A DNA stretch of 45,890 nucleotides from JAYRGC01 sp041908065. Its GTDB lineage: Bacteria; Pseudomonadota; Alphaproteobacteria; UBA9219. Location of the stretch: NCBI GenBank assembly GCA_041908065.1, contig JAYRGC010000032.1, forward strand, positions 1 to 45,890, read 5' to 3'. This document shows, piece by piece, positions 23,581 through 32,800 of this stretch (the first letter of the stretch is position 1; every line of letters begins with the position of its first letter). The translations under genes were made by a program, and so were the position numbers. The notes under the pieces were generated by a model that saw nothing but the letters and a program-made list of their open reading frames with translations, did not search any database and was not told the origin of the DNA.

Positions 23581-25542
23581 ATGAGGATTCTCTCTCCCAG
23601 TTCAGGCCGCAGGTGGCTGGCCTTCGTCCATGACGTCGTAGTGGCGGCGGCGGCGTTCGCGCTGGCCTTATGGCTGCGGTTGGGCGACGACATCCACTTG
23701 CTGCCCGAAGGCACTTTCGTTTGGTCGATATCGCTGTTCGCCTTGACCGGTGCTGTGGTGTTCCTCGCCTCCGGCCTGTATCGCGGGGTATGGGCGTTCG
23801 CGTCCGTGTCGGATTTATTGAGGATATTTTACGCCACGCTTATATCCGCCTCCGCCTTCACCGTGGCCGGTTTCCTGTTGGCGCGGCTGGAGGGAGTTCC
23901 GCGCACCGCTCCGGTGATCGCGTGGTTCATCCTGATGGCCGGACTGGGCGGATCGCGGATGGCTTTTCGCGTATTAAGGGAAAGACGCCTTAGCGCGCTG
24001 TGGGATCGCGCTGGCGGAGGCCGCGTCAACGCCATAATCCTCGGCGCGGGCGACGAAGCCGATCTGTTCATCCGCGCCGTCGCGAGCAACCCCCAATCGC
24101 CGCTTCGCATCGTAGGGGTGGTGGGCGAAAACGCCAAGCGGGTAGGACGATCCATCCACGGCGTGGACGTGCTTGGCTCGGCAAGCGATCTGCCCTCCAT
24201 AGTGGAAAAGCTGCGGCGGAGGGGATTGCCTCCTTCGCGCCTAGTGCTGTCGCGCTCGGTGGCTCGCGCCGATTCCGCGCTGACTTCAGAAATAATCGAA
24301 CGCTGCGCCGCCTTGGGGTTGGCTTTGTCGCGGATGCCGGATCTGTCCTCTCCCCGCGATACGATCGGCGCGGCTTCGTCGCCGCAACCGATAGCCATCG
24401 AAGACCTGTTGGGAAGGCCGGAAACCAAGCTGGATCGGCAGGCGATAAGCGCGTTGATCAACGCCAAGCCAATTTTGGTGACGGGAGCCGGAGGCAGCAT
24501 AGGGTCCGAGCTGGCGCGGCAGATAGCGGCGTTGGCACCATCGCGGCTTTTGCTGTTGGATTCCTGCGAGTACAACCTCTATCTCGTCAACCGCGAAATC
24601 CGCGAAACTTTTCCCGATATATGCGTCAAGTCCATTTTAGCCGACGTGCGCGACGCCAAGCGCATCGGCGAGATATTCGATGACGAAAGACCCGAGCTGG
24701 TCTTCCATGCCGCCGCCATCAAGCATGTGCCGATAGCCGAGGAAAACCCGCGCGAGGCGATCCTGACCAACGTCATGGGAACGCGCATCGTGGCCGACTG
24801 CGCCATGCGGGCGGAAGTAGCGGCGATGGTGATGATCTCCACCGACAAGGCGGTGCGTCCGTCGAGCGTTATGGGCGCGACCAAAAGGCTGGCGGAGATG
24901 TATTGCCAAGCCTTGGACAAGTCTTCGCGCTCCTCGCGATTCCTGACGGTTCGCTTCGGCAACGTGCTGGGCTCCACCGGCTCGGTCGTGCCGCTGTTCA
25001 GGAATCAGTTGGCAAAAGGCGGGCCGATCACCGTCACCCACCCCGAGGTTTCGCGCTGGTTTATGACGGTGCGCGAGGCGGTGGAGCTGGTGCTTCAAGC
25101 CTCCGCGCTGGGGACGAGGCCGGACGACGCTCGCGGCAAGGTGCTGGTTCTGGACATGGGACAGCCGGTGAAAATCGTCGATCTGGCGCGGCAGATGATC
25201 CGTCTGGCGGGATTGAAGCCGGACGAGGACGTGAAAATATCATTCACAGGACTCCGCGCCGGAGAGAAGCTGCACGAGGAACTGTTCGCGCCCGACGAGG
25301 AGCCGGTTCCGTCTGCCGCCGACGGCGTACGCATCGCCATGCCCGAAGTAAAGGATCTCCGCAAACTGGGCGCGGAGCTTGAAGGTTTAGAGGCGACGCT
25401 GAAGGAAGTTAAGGACGCCGAAGCCGTCTCGCGGCTTTCGTATCTGGTTCCCGAATTCGCTCCCGACGCCATTCACGCCCTTTCTTATTCAACTGACGAA
25501 CAAAACGCCCCATGCCGCCGCGCAATCCTCAAGTCGTCGTAG
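23581..25542 (+). CDS. CapD/FlaA1-type UDP-sugar 4,6-dehydratase (membrane-bound)
   Basis: Member of the CapD/WbpM/PglF family, inner-membrane UDP-N-acetylglucosamine 4,6-dehydratases that start synthesis of deoxy-amino sugars for O-antigen, capsule or glycoproteins. The 653-aa protein has four N-terminal membrane segments (about 12-32, 48-66, 82-102, 110-125), a CoA-binding-like Rossmann domain (about 148-280, with AIILGAGDEADLF) and an SDR domain with the nucleotide motif VTGAGGSIGSELARQI (300-315), DVRDAKR, HAAAIKHVPIAEENP and ISTDKAVRPSSVMGATKRLAE. No sugar-transferase or other glycan genes are adjacent, so the final sugar is unknown. Its 3' end overlaps the annotated start of alr by 31 bases. 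Confidence 0.92.
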   Translation: MRILSPSSGRRWLAFVHDVVVAAAAFALALWLRLGDDIHLLPEGTFVWSISLFALTGAVVFLASGLYRGVWAFASVSDLLRIFYATLISASAFTVAGFLLARLEGVPRTAPVIAWFILMAGLGGSRMAFRVLRERRLSALWDRAGGGRVNAIILGAGDEADLFIRAVASNPQSPLRIVGVVGENAKRVGRSIHGVDVLGSASDLPSIVEKLRRRGLPPSRLVLSRSVARADSALTSEIIERCAALGLALSRMPDLSSPRDTIGAASSPQPIAIEDLLGRPETKLDRQAISALINAKPILVTGAGGSIGSELARQIAALAPSRLLLLDSCEYNLYLVNREIRETFPDICVKSILADVRDAKRIGEIFDDERPELVFHAAAIKHVPIAEENPREAILTNVMGTRIVADCAMRAEVAAMVMISTDKAVRPSSVMGATKRLAEMYCQALDKSSRSSRFLTVRFGNVLGSTGSVVPLFRNQLAKGGPITVTHPEVSRWFMTVREAVELVLQASALGTRPDDARGKVLVLDMGQPVKIVDLARQMIRLAGLKPDEDVKISFTGLRAGEKLHEELFAPDEEPVPSAADGVRIAMPEVKDLRKLGAELEGLEATLKEVKDAEAVSRLSYLVPEFAPDAIHALSYSTDEQNAPCRRAILKSS

Positions 25543-26627
25543 ATCTTTCCAATCTGGCTTGGAATTACCGTTTCCTCGGCGGATTGACGGGAGCGGAAAC
25601 GACTATCGGGGCAGCGGTAAAGGCCAACGCCTATGGGCTGGGCGACAAGCGCGTCGCAGCCGCCCTTTATTCCGCCGGATGCCGGAACTTTTTCGCGGCC
25701 ACGCCGGACGAAGCCTCGAACATCAGGCCGAACCTTGGCGACGACGCGACGGTTTTCGCGCTTCACGACGCTTGCGGCCATCCCCAAGACATGGAGCAAA
25801 TGGCGGCGGCGGGCATAGTTCCGGTCGTCAACCACCTCGCCGCGCTTGAAGAATGGAGACGTCTGGCCAGCAAGATCGGGCGCAGGATACGAATAGCCGT
25901 CCACTTGGATACCGGCATCAACCGTTTGGGAATGCCGCCAGACGAACAGGAAATTCTGATCGCCGAAGCCCAAGGCTTGTTAAACGGGCTGGAGGTGCGG
26001 CTGTGGATGAGCCATCTCGCCTGCGCTGACGAATTCGGGCGCGATGAAAACGACGCGCAGCGGGACGCCTTCGCGGCTGTTCTGGCGCGGTTGCCCAAGG
26101 CTCCGGCCAGTTTGTGCAATTCCTCCGGCATATTCCACGGAAAGGGTTTTCACTTCGATCTGGCGCGCCCGGGCATCGCCCTTTACGGCGGCAACCCCGT
26201 TCCCCATATGCCAAACCCGATGCGCGAGGTCGTAAAGCTGATTTCTCCGGTTTTGCAAATCCGCAACGTTGACACGGGCATGGCCGTTGGTTACGGTGCA
26301 ACGCATCGCGTCGCGAGCAAAGGTCGCGTGGCGACGCTGGCTTTGGGGTATGCGGACGGGTATATTCGGTCTTTGTCCGGCCTTGGGGTCGTCAATATCG
26401 GCGGGTTCTCCGCCCCTGTAATCGGGCGCATATCAATGGATTTAACCACTGTCGACGTCACTGGCATACCGGAATCCGCAGCCTATGCGGGGGCTGTGGC
26501 CACCGTAATCGGAGACGGAATATCGATCGATTCCGTGGCCGCCGCAGCCGGAACCATCAGCTATGAATTGCTGACCGGACTGGGGACGAGGGTCGAGCGC
26601 GTCTATACCGGAGGGGGGGAGCAGTGA
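25512..26627 (+). CDS. alr: Alanine racemase
   Basis: PLP enzyme that interconverts L- and D-alanine for peptidoglycan. The PLP lysine is Lys37 in GAAVKANAYGLG. The barrel segments LDTGINRLGM, MSHLACADE and CNSSGIF, and the C-terminal block with GYGATHR, LALGYADGYIRSL and ISMDLTTVDVTG, are intact. The length of 371 aa is typical. The ATG at 25512 lies within the end of the previous gene without a clear ribosome site, so translation is probably coupled; a start slightly downstream cannot be excluded. The stop overlaps the mlaE start (GTGA). Confidence 0.96.
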   Translation: MPPRNPQVVVDLSNLAWNYRFLGGLTGAETTIGAAVKANAYGLGDKRVAAALYSAGCRNFFAATPDEASNIRPNLGDDATVFALHDACGHPQDMEQMAAAGIVPVVNHLAALEEWRRLASKIGRRIRIAVHLDTGINRLGMPPDEQEILIAEAQGLLNGLEVRLWMSHLACADEFGRDENDAQRDAFAAVLARLPKAPASLCNSSGIFHGKGFHFDLARPGIALYGGNPVPHMPNPMREVVKLISPVLQIRNVDTGMAVGYGATHRVASKGRVATLALGYADGYIRSLSGLGVVNIGGFSAPVIGRISMDLTTVDVTGIPESAAYAGAVATVIGDGISIDSVAAAAGTISYELLTGLGTRVERVYTGGGEQ

Positions 26628-27406
26628 ACATGAATTTCCTCGCGATGGTGGGACGGGCTTTCCTGAATTTTCTGGCGGCTGCCGGACGATTGGCGGAATT
26701 CACCGGATTGGCGATAGTAAATTGCTTCCGCCCCCCCTTCTATTTCAGCCAGATCGGGCGGCAATTCCTCGACATCGGGTATTACTCGCTTCCGGTGGTG
26801 GGGTTGACCGCGCTGTTCACCGGCATGGTTCTGGCCTTGCAAAGCCACTCCGGCTTTTCCCGCTTCGACGCCGAAAGCGCCATTCCCACCGTGGTGGTTT
26901 TGTCCATCACCCGCGAGCTGGGGCCGGTTATGGCGGGATTGATGGTGGCGGGACGCATCGGAGCCGCCATCGCCGCCGAGCTGGGAACCATGCGCGTCAC
27001 CGAGCAGATAGACGCATTGACCACGCTGTCCACCAATCCTTACAAATACCTGATCGTGCCGCGCATTTTGGCCGGAACCATCATGTTGCCGCTTCTCGTG
27101 CTGATCGCCGACATCGTGGGGGTGTTCGGCGGATTCGTGGTGTCGGTTTATCGGCTGCAATTCAACGCCGCCAACTATATTTCCCAGACTTGGGAATTCC
27201 TTGAAATGAGCGACGTCACTTCGGGCTTGTGGAAAGCGGCGGCGTTCGGGTTCATAGTGTCGCTGATGGGAAGCTATAACGGCTTCAATTCCAAAGGCGG
27301 GGCGCAAGGCGTGGGCGCGGCCACCACCAACGCGGTGGTGTCGGCGTCGATCCTGATACTGGTTTCCAACTACGTTCTGACGGGGATTCTCTTTGCCACA
27401 AAATGA
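26624..27406 (+). CDS. mlaE: Phospholipid-transport ABC permease MlaE
   Basis: Integral membrane subunit of the Mla transporter, which moves phospholipids between the inner membrane and the periplasmic carrier to maintain outer-membrane asymmetry. The 260-aa protein carries the MlaE signature ITRELGPVMAGLMVAGRIGA, then AAELGTMRVTEQIDAL and the late GFNSKGGAQGVGAATTNAVV block. The start may be the GTG at 26624 (overlapping the alr stop) or the ATG at 26630. It overlaps mlaF by 14 bases. The alr-mlaE-mlaF genes appear to be one transcription unit. Confidence 0.94.
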   Translation: MNMNFLAMVGRAFLNFLAAAGRLAEFTGLAIVNCFRPPFYFSQIGRQFLDIGYYSLPVVGLTALFTGMVLALQSHSGFSRFDAESAIPTVVVLSITRELGPVMAGLMVAGRIGAAIAAELGTMRVTEQIDALTTLSTNPYKYLIVPRILAGTIMLPLLVLIADIVGVFGGFVVSVYRLQFNAANYISQTWEFLEMSDVTSGLWKAAAFGFIVSLMGSYNGFNSKGGAQGVGAATTNAVVSASILILVSNYVLTGILFATK

Positions 27407-28181
27407 CAGCGTGCTTCCGAAGATAAAACTGTCCGGCGTCGCCAAGGCGTTCGGCAGCAAGCGGGTTTTGCGCGGCGTGGATCTTTCCATCGGCAAAGCC
27501 GAATCCGTGGTCGTGATCGGCGGATCGGGAACCGGAAAGTCGGTGCTGCTAAAATCCATACTGGGCATCTTGCGCCCCGATTCCGGCTCCATCGAGGTCG
27601 ACGGCGAGGAAAGCGTCGGCATAAGGGGACGCCGCCGCGACGCGCATTTGGACAAATTCGGGATGTTGTTCCAAGGCGGGGCGTTGTTCGATTCCCTCCC
27701 CGTCTGGCAAAACGTGGCGTTCAAACTTTTACGCGCCCATTCCGTGCCGCGCCGCGAGGCCAAGGAACGCGCCATCGCCACCTTGGCTTCGGTAGGTTTG
27801 GGGGCGGACGTGGCCGATCTGTGGCCGTCGGAGCTGTCGGGCGGAATGCAGAAGCGCGTCGGCCTCGCCCGCGCCATAGCCGCCAGACCGGAGATCATCT
27901 TTTTCGACGAGCCTACGACGGGGCTGGATCCCATCATGGCCGACGTGATCAACGAGCTGATAGTCAAATGCGTGCGTGAATTGGGATCCACGGCGTTGTC
28001 GATAACCCACGACATGGCCAGCGCGCGCAAGATAGCCGACCGCATAGCGATGCTGCACGAAGGAAGAATAATCTGGCAGGGGCCGAAAGGCGACATCGAC
28101 CATTCCGGCAACCCCTACGTCGACCAGTTCATCAATGGCCGCGCCGAGGGACCTATACGCATGCAGGTGAAGGCGGGGTAG
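27393..28181 (+). CDS. mlaF: Phospholipid-transport ABC ATP-binding protein MlaF
   Basis: Cytosolic ATPase partner of MlaE. Length is 262 aa. Walker A GGSGTGKS is at residues 43-50, the signature is LSGGMQKRVGLARAIA, Walker B is IIFFDEPTTGLDPI and the switch His is in SITHDMASA. The MlaF-type FGMLFQGGALFDSLPVWQNV Q-loop is present. The TTG at 27393, preceded by GGGGA, is preferred over a GTG at 27411 that has no ribosome site. mlaD, which normally follows and encodes the substrate-binding MCE protein, is not here: the next gene is rpmJ. Confidence 0.94.
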   Translation: MPQNDSVLPKIKLSGVAKAFGSKRVLRGVDLSIGKAESVVVIGGSGTGKSVLLKSILGILRPDSGSIEVDGEESVGIRGRRRDAHLDKFGMLFQGGALFDSLPVWQNVAFKLLRAHSVPRREAKERAIATLASVGLGADVADLWPSELSGGMQKRVGLARAIAARPEIIFFDEPTTGLDPIMADVINELIVKCVRELGSTALSITHDMASARKIADRIAMLHEGRIIWQGPKGDIDHSGNPYVDQFINGRAEGPIRMQVKAG

Positions 28182-28190
28182 AATCCCGCA

Positions 28191-28216
28191 CTCGTGGATC
28201 CTCAGCACGAGCCTTT
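28191..28216 (+). terminator. Weak hairpin after mlaF
   Basis: CTCGTG at 28191-28196 pairs with CACGAG at 28206-28211 around a nine-base loop, followed by CCTTTTG. It may end the alr-mlaEF transcript, but the stem is short and the T-tract poor. The rest of the 280-base gap to rpmJ shows only the rpmJ promoter. Confidence 0.3.
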
Positions 28217-28377
28217 TGCACAGAGCTATGATTATTTATAGGGGATAACCACATTCCAGCTAACCTGTTGGCATGGTGGTGAAAAGTTCTTTTTTGTACC
28301 ACAGCGCAGGAGCTAGTTGCCCATCGGCAAACAACATCATCTCGGTATGGGGTTGGGTTAAATACATTTGTAAGCCC

Positions 28378-28406
28378 TTGACAATCCCCGCCGCCTGACA
28401 CTAGAT
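28378..28406 (+). promoter_or_regulatory. Sigma-70-type promoter of rpmJ
   Basis: TTGACA at 28378-28383, a 17-base spacer, then CTAGAT at 28401-28406. The -35 is a perfect consensus. The start codon of rpmJ is 55 bases further on, preceded by an AAAGGA-type ribosome site. Confidence 0.75.
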
Positions 28407-28461
28407 TGCGCCCCTGTCGGGCTGTTGCCCGAGTGTTTTTGTTTGTCCAAAGGATATGGTT

Positions 28462-28587
28462 ATGAAGGTAGCGAATTCTCTTAAATCCTTGAAGAAGCGC
28501 GACGCGGCTTGCAAAATCGTGCGCCGTAAGGGGCGTCTTTACGTCATAAACAAAAAGAACCCCCGCTATAAGGCGCGTCAGGGCTGA
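28462..28587 (+). CDS. rpmJ: 50S ribosomal protein bL36, zinc-free form
   Basis: A 41-residue protein beginning MKVANSLKSLKKRDAACKIV and ending NKKNPRYKARQG, the standard bL36 pattern of alphaproteobacteria. It binds 23S rRNA in the large subunit. It has a single cysteine and therefore lacks the four-ligand zinc ribbon of the other bL36 type. The ATG is preceded by AAAGGA. It is a stand-alone gene with its own consensus-like promoter, as is common for this form. Its small size makes it easy to miss. Confidence 0.96.
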   Translation: MKVANSLKSLKKRDAACKIVRRKGRLYVINKKNPRYKARQG

Positions 28588-28669
28588 TACCCCTTCCCGT
28601 CTTCATAATCCCACCTTCTATATCCTTCGATGCGCGCGTTTAGTTCGCCGAACGCGTTCGCGTGTTTTT

Positions 28670-28948
28670 GGCTCTTACGCAAAACGGGTGGCTAATTTTG
28701 CAGCCAAACACAACCATAGGCACCTTCATTGCGAAGTTACAGCCAAAAGCACCGTCATTGCGAGCCGCCCCTTGGCGGCGAAGCAATCCAGTGTCGTTGC
28801 TCCATAAGGTCTGGATTGCTTCGCCGCCCGACAACGTTCAACGCTGTCCAAACCAAAAGGTGGCGGCTCGCAATGACAGCCTTTGGCTGTAACTTCGCAA
28901 TGACGGTGCTTTTGGGGAGGCAATACCCACCCGTTTTGCGTAAAAGCC
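28670..28948. mobile_element. MITE-like element, copy F (complete, longest)
   Basis: Left terminus GGCTCTTACGCAAAACGGGT starts at 28670 and the inverted right terminus ends at 28948 (CCACCCGTTTTGCGTAAAAGCC). Flanks GTGTTTTT (28662-28669) and ATGTTTTT (28949-28956) match at 7 of 8 bases. The core lies at 28753-28877. An extra inner pair (TTGCGAAGTTACAGCCAAA and its complement) makes this copy longer than the others. It occupies most of the 462-base gap between rpmJ and sucC; the rest holds no recognisable gene. Confidence 0.88.
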
Positions 28949-29049
28949 ATGTTTTTTGTCAAAGACTCCTTGAAGCCGCGCCGCAAACGCGGTAACCATG
29001 TTGCCTGTTTGCTCCATCGTTCAGCCATCCAGCTTTTCCGGTGTCCTCC

Positions 29050-30234
29050 ATGAACATCCATGAATATCAGGCCAAAGGCCTGCTTAGAAAATACGGGGTT
29101 TCGGTTCCGCGCGGCAGCGCGGCGTTTACGCCCGAGGAGGCGGTGGAGGCGGCTCGCAGCCTCGCTCAGTCGTCTTCCAGTCCGGTATGGGTGGTTAAGG
29201 CGCAGATCCATGCGGGCGGGCGCGGCAAAGGCGGCGGCGTCAAGGTCGTGAAGTCGCTCGACGCCGTAGCATCCGAAGCCAAGCGCATGATCGGCATGAA
29301 CCTCGTCACCCATCAGACGGGGCCGTCGGGACAGCGCGTTGGCAAGGTGTACGTCGAGGAAGGTTGCGACATCAAGCGCGAGCTGTACCTTGGGCTGCTG
29401 GTGGACAGGGCTACGGGGCGAGTCACCGTCATGGCCTCGACCGAAGGCGGGATGGAGATCGAGGAAGTCGCGGCCAAGTCGCCTGAAAAAATCCTGCGCG
29501 TGGTCGTCGATCCGGCCACCGGATTGCAACCGTATCACGCGCGGCAAGTGGCGTTCGGGTTGGGGCTTAAAGACAAGCAGGTCGGAAAATGCGTGTCATT
29601 CCTGACGGCCATGTATAAGGCTTTCGTCGATCTGGATTGCTCGATCGTGGAAATCAACCCCTTGGTGGTCACAGGTTCCGACGAGATAATCGCTCTCGAC
29701 GCCAAGGTGTCGTTCGACGACAACGCGCTTTACCGCCACAAGGACGTGGAGGCCATGCGCGACGAATCCGAGGAGGATCCGGCGGAGGTCGAAGCGTCCA
29801 AGCACAGCCTCAATTACGTGCGTCTGGACGGCAACATAGGTTGCATGGTCAACGGCGCGGGGCTGGCGATGGCCACCATGGACATCATCAAGCTGTACGG
29901 CGGCGAACCGGCCAATTTCCTCGACGTCGGCGGCGGCGCTACGAAAGAGCGCGTCACGGCGGCTTTCAAGATCATCCTGTCCGACAAGAACGTGAAGGGC
30001 ATACTGGTCAACATCTTCGGCGGCATCATGCGTTGCGACATCATCGCCGACGGCGTTATCGCCGCCGCGCGCGAGGTCAGCCTGCGCGTGCCTCTGGTGG
30101 TGCGGCTGGAAGGCACGAACGTGGATCTGGGCAAGAAAATGCTGGCCGAAAGCGGCCTGCCCATCCTGTCGGCGGACAACCTCGCCGACGCCGCAGAAAA
30201 AATCGTCAAAGCCGTAAGGAAGGAGGCTGCCTAA
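29050..30234 (+). CDS. sucC: Succinate-CoA ligase (ADP-forming) beta subunit
   Basis: TCA-cycle enzyme subunit that converts succinyl-CoA to succinate with nucleoside triphosphate synthesis. The ATG at 29050 gives the canonical MNIHEYQAKGLLRKYGV and 394 aa; a GTG nine bases earlier is also in frame. ATP-grasp features include VWVVKAQIHAGGRGKGGGVK, the IVEINPLVVT metal-site block and FLDVGGGATKERVTAAFKII of the ligase domain. sucD follows immediately. mdh, which often precedes sucC in alphaproteobacteria, and sucAB are absent here. The upstream region is occupied by copy F. Confidence 0.97.
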   Translation: MNIHEYQAKGLLRKYGVSVPRGSAAFTPEEAVEAARSLAQSSSSPVWVVKAQIHAGGRGKGGGVKVVKSLDAVASEAKRMIGMNLVTHQTGPSGQRVGKVYVEEGCDIKRELYLGLLVDRATGRVTVMASTEGGMEIEEVAAKSPEKILRVVVDPATGLQPYHARQVAFGLGLKDKQVGKCVSFLTAMYKAFVDLDCSIVEINPLVVTGSDEIIALDAKVSFDDNALYRHKDVEAMRDESEEDPAEVEASKHSLNYVRLDGNIGCMVNGAGLAMATMDIIKLYGGEPANFLDVGGGATKERVTAAFKIILSDKNVKGILVNIFGGIMRCDIIADGVIAAAREVSLRVPLVVRLEGTNVDLGKKMLAESGLPILSADNLADAAEKIVKAVRKEAA

Positions 30235-31110
30235 ATGGCCGTTCTCGTAAACAAGGAAACTCGGGTCATCTGTCAGGGCTTTACCGGCTCGCAGGGGACG
30301 TTCCATTCCGAACAAGCCGTCGCCTACGGCACCAAGATGGTGGGCGGGGTTACCCCCGGCAAGGGCGGAACCGCGCATCTCAATCTTCCGGTGTTCGACA
30401 CCGTGGCGGAGGCCGTGGCTAAGACGGGGGCAAACGCTTCGGTCATTTATGTGCCGCCGCCGTTCGCCGCCGACGCGATATTGGAGGCCGCCGACGCGGG
30501 GATTCCGCTGGTGGTGTGCATCACCGAGGGCATTCCCGTCCTTGACATGGTGACGGTCAAACGCGCGTTGCAAGGCTCGAAAACTCGTCTTATCGGCCCC
30601 AATTGTCCGGGTGTCATAACCCCGGGCGAGTGCAAGATCGGCATCATGCCCGGCCACATCCACAAACGCGGCAAGATCGCCATCGTGTCGCGCTCCGGCA
30701 CCCTTACTTATGAGGCGGTGGCGCAGACCACGGCGGCGGGGTTGGGGCAGACGACCTGCATCGGCATCGGCGGCGATCCGGTCAACGGCACCAATTTCGT
30801 CGACGCGCTGGAGATGTTCTTGGCCGACGACGAGACCCAAGGCATCATCATGATCGGCGAGATCGGCGGCTCGGCCGAAGAAGAAGCGGCGGAATTCTAT
30901 CGCCGCAGCTCCCGCAAGAAGCCGATGGTAGGCTTTATCGCCGGCGTCACCGCCCCTCCGGGCAGGCGCATGGGTCACGCCGGAGCCATCATCTCGGGCG
31001 GCAAAGGCACGGCGGGCGACAAGATCGAGGCGATGAAATCCGCCGGAATCATGGTTTCCGACAGCCCCGCCGCGCTCGGCACGACGATGCAAAAAGCGAT
31101 GGCGGCCTGA
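30235..31110 (+). CDS. sucD: Succinate-CoA ligase (ADP-forming) alpha subunit
   Basis: Alpha subunit with the CoA-binding Rossmann domain (ICQGFTGSQGTFHSEQAV, VYVPPPFAADAI-type segment) and the phosphorylated histidine in GRRMGHAGAII, His248. The length of 291 aa is standard, as is the GPNCPGVITPGECKIGIMPG block. The ATG directly follows the sucC stop, so the subunits are co-translated in equal amounts. The terminal KAMAA is a normal end. Confidence 0.97.
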   Translation: MAVLVNKETRVICQGFTGSQGTFHSEQAVAYGTKMVGGVTPGKGGTAHLNLPVFDTVAEAVAKTGANASVIYVPPPFAADAILEAADAGIPLVVCITEGIPVLDMVTVKRALQGSKTRLIGPNCPGVITPGECKIGIMPGHIHKRGKIAIVSRSGTLTYEAVAQTTAAGLGQTTCIGIGGDPVNGTNFVDALEMFLADDETQGIIMIGEIGGSAEEEAAEFYRRSSRKKPMVGFIAGVTAPPGRRMGHAGAIISGGKGTAGDKIEAMKSAGIMVSDSPAALGTTMQKAMAA

Positions 31111-31132
31111 GCCTGTTCAAAGGAACCAAAGC

Positions 31133-32272
31133 GTGGTCGGCTTAAGCGGTTCGGAAAGGCTTGGGCTAGGCGACAAGCTCCGTTTGATGAACTGGGGCAT
31201 GGTGTCGCTTATCGTGCTGGTCGGCCTCGTCGGCGTGGCCATGCTGTATTCCGCAGGCGGCAAAAGCTGGCAACCATGGGCGGGAACGCAACTGGCGCGG
31301 CTGGCCTCGGGAACGGTTCTGATGCTGGCCATCGCCATGGTCGACATCCGCGTCTGGCTGCGAACGGCGTACCCGCTGTACTTCGCGCTTTTGCTCCTGC
31401 TTTTGGTCGTCGAGCTGGTAGGGCATATCGGCATGGGGGCGCAACGCTGGATAAGCCTAGGGTTTTTCGTCCTCCAGCCGTCCGAGCTGATGAAAATAGC
31501 CTTGGTTCTAGCGTTGGCGAGATATTTTCACGGATTGGGAACCGAGGAAATCGGCAATCCGCTGCGACTGCTGATACCGATAGCCATGGTCTTGGCTCCC
31601 GTGGCCTTGGTGCTGTTGCAGCCTAATCTTGGGACTTCGTTGCTGCTGATGCTGGCCAGCGCGGCGATATTCTTTGCGGCGGGGGTGCGGTGGTGGAAAT
31701 TCGCCATCGTGGCGGCTTTGGCCGCTCTCGCCGCGCCGGTGGCATGGCAGCATCTGCACGACTATCAACGCGCCCGCCTGTTGACGTTCGTCAATCCTAG
31801 CGACGATGATCCGCTGGGGGCAGGATACAACATCCTGCAATCCAAAATAGCCTTGGGCGCGGGCGGCATTTTCGGCAAAGGGTTCGGGCTTGGCACGCAA
31901 AGCCAGTTGCAATTTCTGCCGGAAAAACACACCGATTTCATCTTTGTGGTGCTGTCCGAGGAATTCGGTATGGCGGGAGGAGTGGGGCTTTTGCTGCTCT
32001 ACGCCCTGATACTGGCCTACGGCTATATGATCGCCCTCACCTGCCGCAGCCAGTTCGGACGGCTAACCGCTATCGGCATAACCACCAGCCTTTTTCTTTA
32101 CGTGTTCGTCAACGTGGCGATGGTGACGGGAACCATTCCCGTGGTGGGCATCCCGCTGCCTCTGGTGTCGTACGGCGGCACAGCCATGCTTACTCTGCTG
32201 GCGGGATGCGGTTTGCTGTTGGGCATATCCATCAACCGCGACGCCCGTATCTCCCGCACCGGTTCGGATTAG
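31133..32272 (+). CDS. rodA: Rod-shape-determining peptidoglycan polymerase RodA (SEDS family)
   Basis: SEDS-family glycosyltransferase that polymerises lipid II during cell elongation, paired with PBP2; an inner-membrane protein of 379 aa with about ten membrane segments. Family blocks are AQRWISLGFFVLQPSELMKI, LLQPNLGTSLLLM, the catalytic-Asp region SDDDPLGAGYNILQSKIALG, FLPEKHTDFIFVVLSEEFG and GIPLPLVSYGGTAML. The GTG at 31133 follows AAGGA with eight bases between. It is assigned to RodA rather than FtsW by the LPEKHTDFIF and the lack of an FtsW-like N-terminal tail. mrdA and mreBCD are not adjacent, and a TCA-cycle gene is its upstream neighbour. Confidence 0.9.
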   Translation: MVGLSGSERLGLGDKLRLMNWGMVSLIVLVGLVGVAMLYSAGGKSWQPWAGTQLARLASGTVLMLAIAMVDIRVWLRTAYPLYFALLLLLLVVELVGHIGMGAQRWISLGFFVLQPSELMKIALVLALARYFHGLGTEEIGNPLRLLIPIAMVLAPVALVLLQPNLGTSLLLMLASAAIFFAAGVRWWKFAIVAALAALAAPVAWQHLHDYQRARLLTFVNPSDDDPLGAGYNILQSKIALGAGGIFGKGFGLGTQSQLQFLPEKHTDFIFVVLSEEFGMAGGVGLLLLYALILAYGYMIALTCRSQFGRLTAIGITTSLFLYVFVNVAMVTGTIPVVGIPLPLVSYGGTAMLTLLAGCGLLLGISINRDARISRTGSD

Positions 32273-32432
32273 CCGCCACCAACTACCAAATAATGGCAAT
32301 AACATACCCCTTTTTGGGGATAACCGCCTGTTTTTCATAAACTATTTTTTGCTTTCATGTTTTTGTTATAGCTTGCCCGATGAGAGCCGCGAAATGGATC
32401 GCGGATTACCCGTTGAATAAGGATTTCTGATC

Positions 32433-32636
32433 GTGCTGGTGGAACTGTCTCCCGATGTTTATCTCACTCTGTGCGGCCTGGTAAGCGACGCGCTTCAGGT
32501 CGAAACTGACGCCGAGCATTTGCTGAAAAAGGCCGAAAACGAGCTGAAAGGCGTCAACGCCGGCGGCATGATCTCGTCGGAGCTGGCCGAAGCCCCCGAA
32601 AGAATAGCCGCCCTGCGCCGTCGCGGGTTTGCCTGA
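32433..32636 (+). CDS. Small hypothetical protein (67 aa)
   Basis: Not recognised. GTG start at 32433 with AAGGA at 32419-32423, nine bases upstream. The protein begins MLVELSPDVYLTLCGLVSDAL and continues with a charged helical stretch (DAEHLLKKAENELKGV) and an Arg-rich end (ERIAALRRRGFA). It has no signal peptide or membrane segment and could be an all-helical adaptor-like small protein. It lies between rodA and a gene of unknown origin; the 160 bases before it include T-tracts and a small CCCC/GGGG hairpin (32307-32319) but no firm promoter. Confidence 0.55.
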   Translation: MLVELSPDVYLTLCGLVSDALQVETDAEHLLKKAENELKGVNAGGMISSELAEAPERIAALRRRGFA

Positions 32637-32724
32637 TGTTTCCGGCGTTATCCGGCTGGAAAACAGCGAAAAATCAAGTTTTTCAACTGGATGCAGCCTT
32701 GGTTTTTTGTTAACTTTCAACATG

Positions 32725-32753
32725 TTGTTAAAATATCCGCCCTGTGGTACAAT
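32725..32753 (+). promoter_or_regulatory. Sigma-70-type promoter of the 364-aa unknown gene
   Basis: TTGTTA at 32725-32730, 17-base spacer, TACAAT at 32748-32753. Transcription would begin near 32760, which supports the ATG at 32801 over an earlier in-frame start at 32744. Confidence 0.6.
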
Positions 32754-32800
32754 CTCCCGATCCTGTTTGTTGCGGGCGGTATTCTTGGGTGGAGGATTTC

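Noticed and set aside
28200..28377. Small RNA or riboswitch between mlaF and rpmJ
   Set aside because: Some short inverted pairs are visible, but no known RNA class motif or conserved architecture could be recognised.
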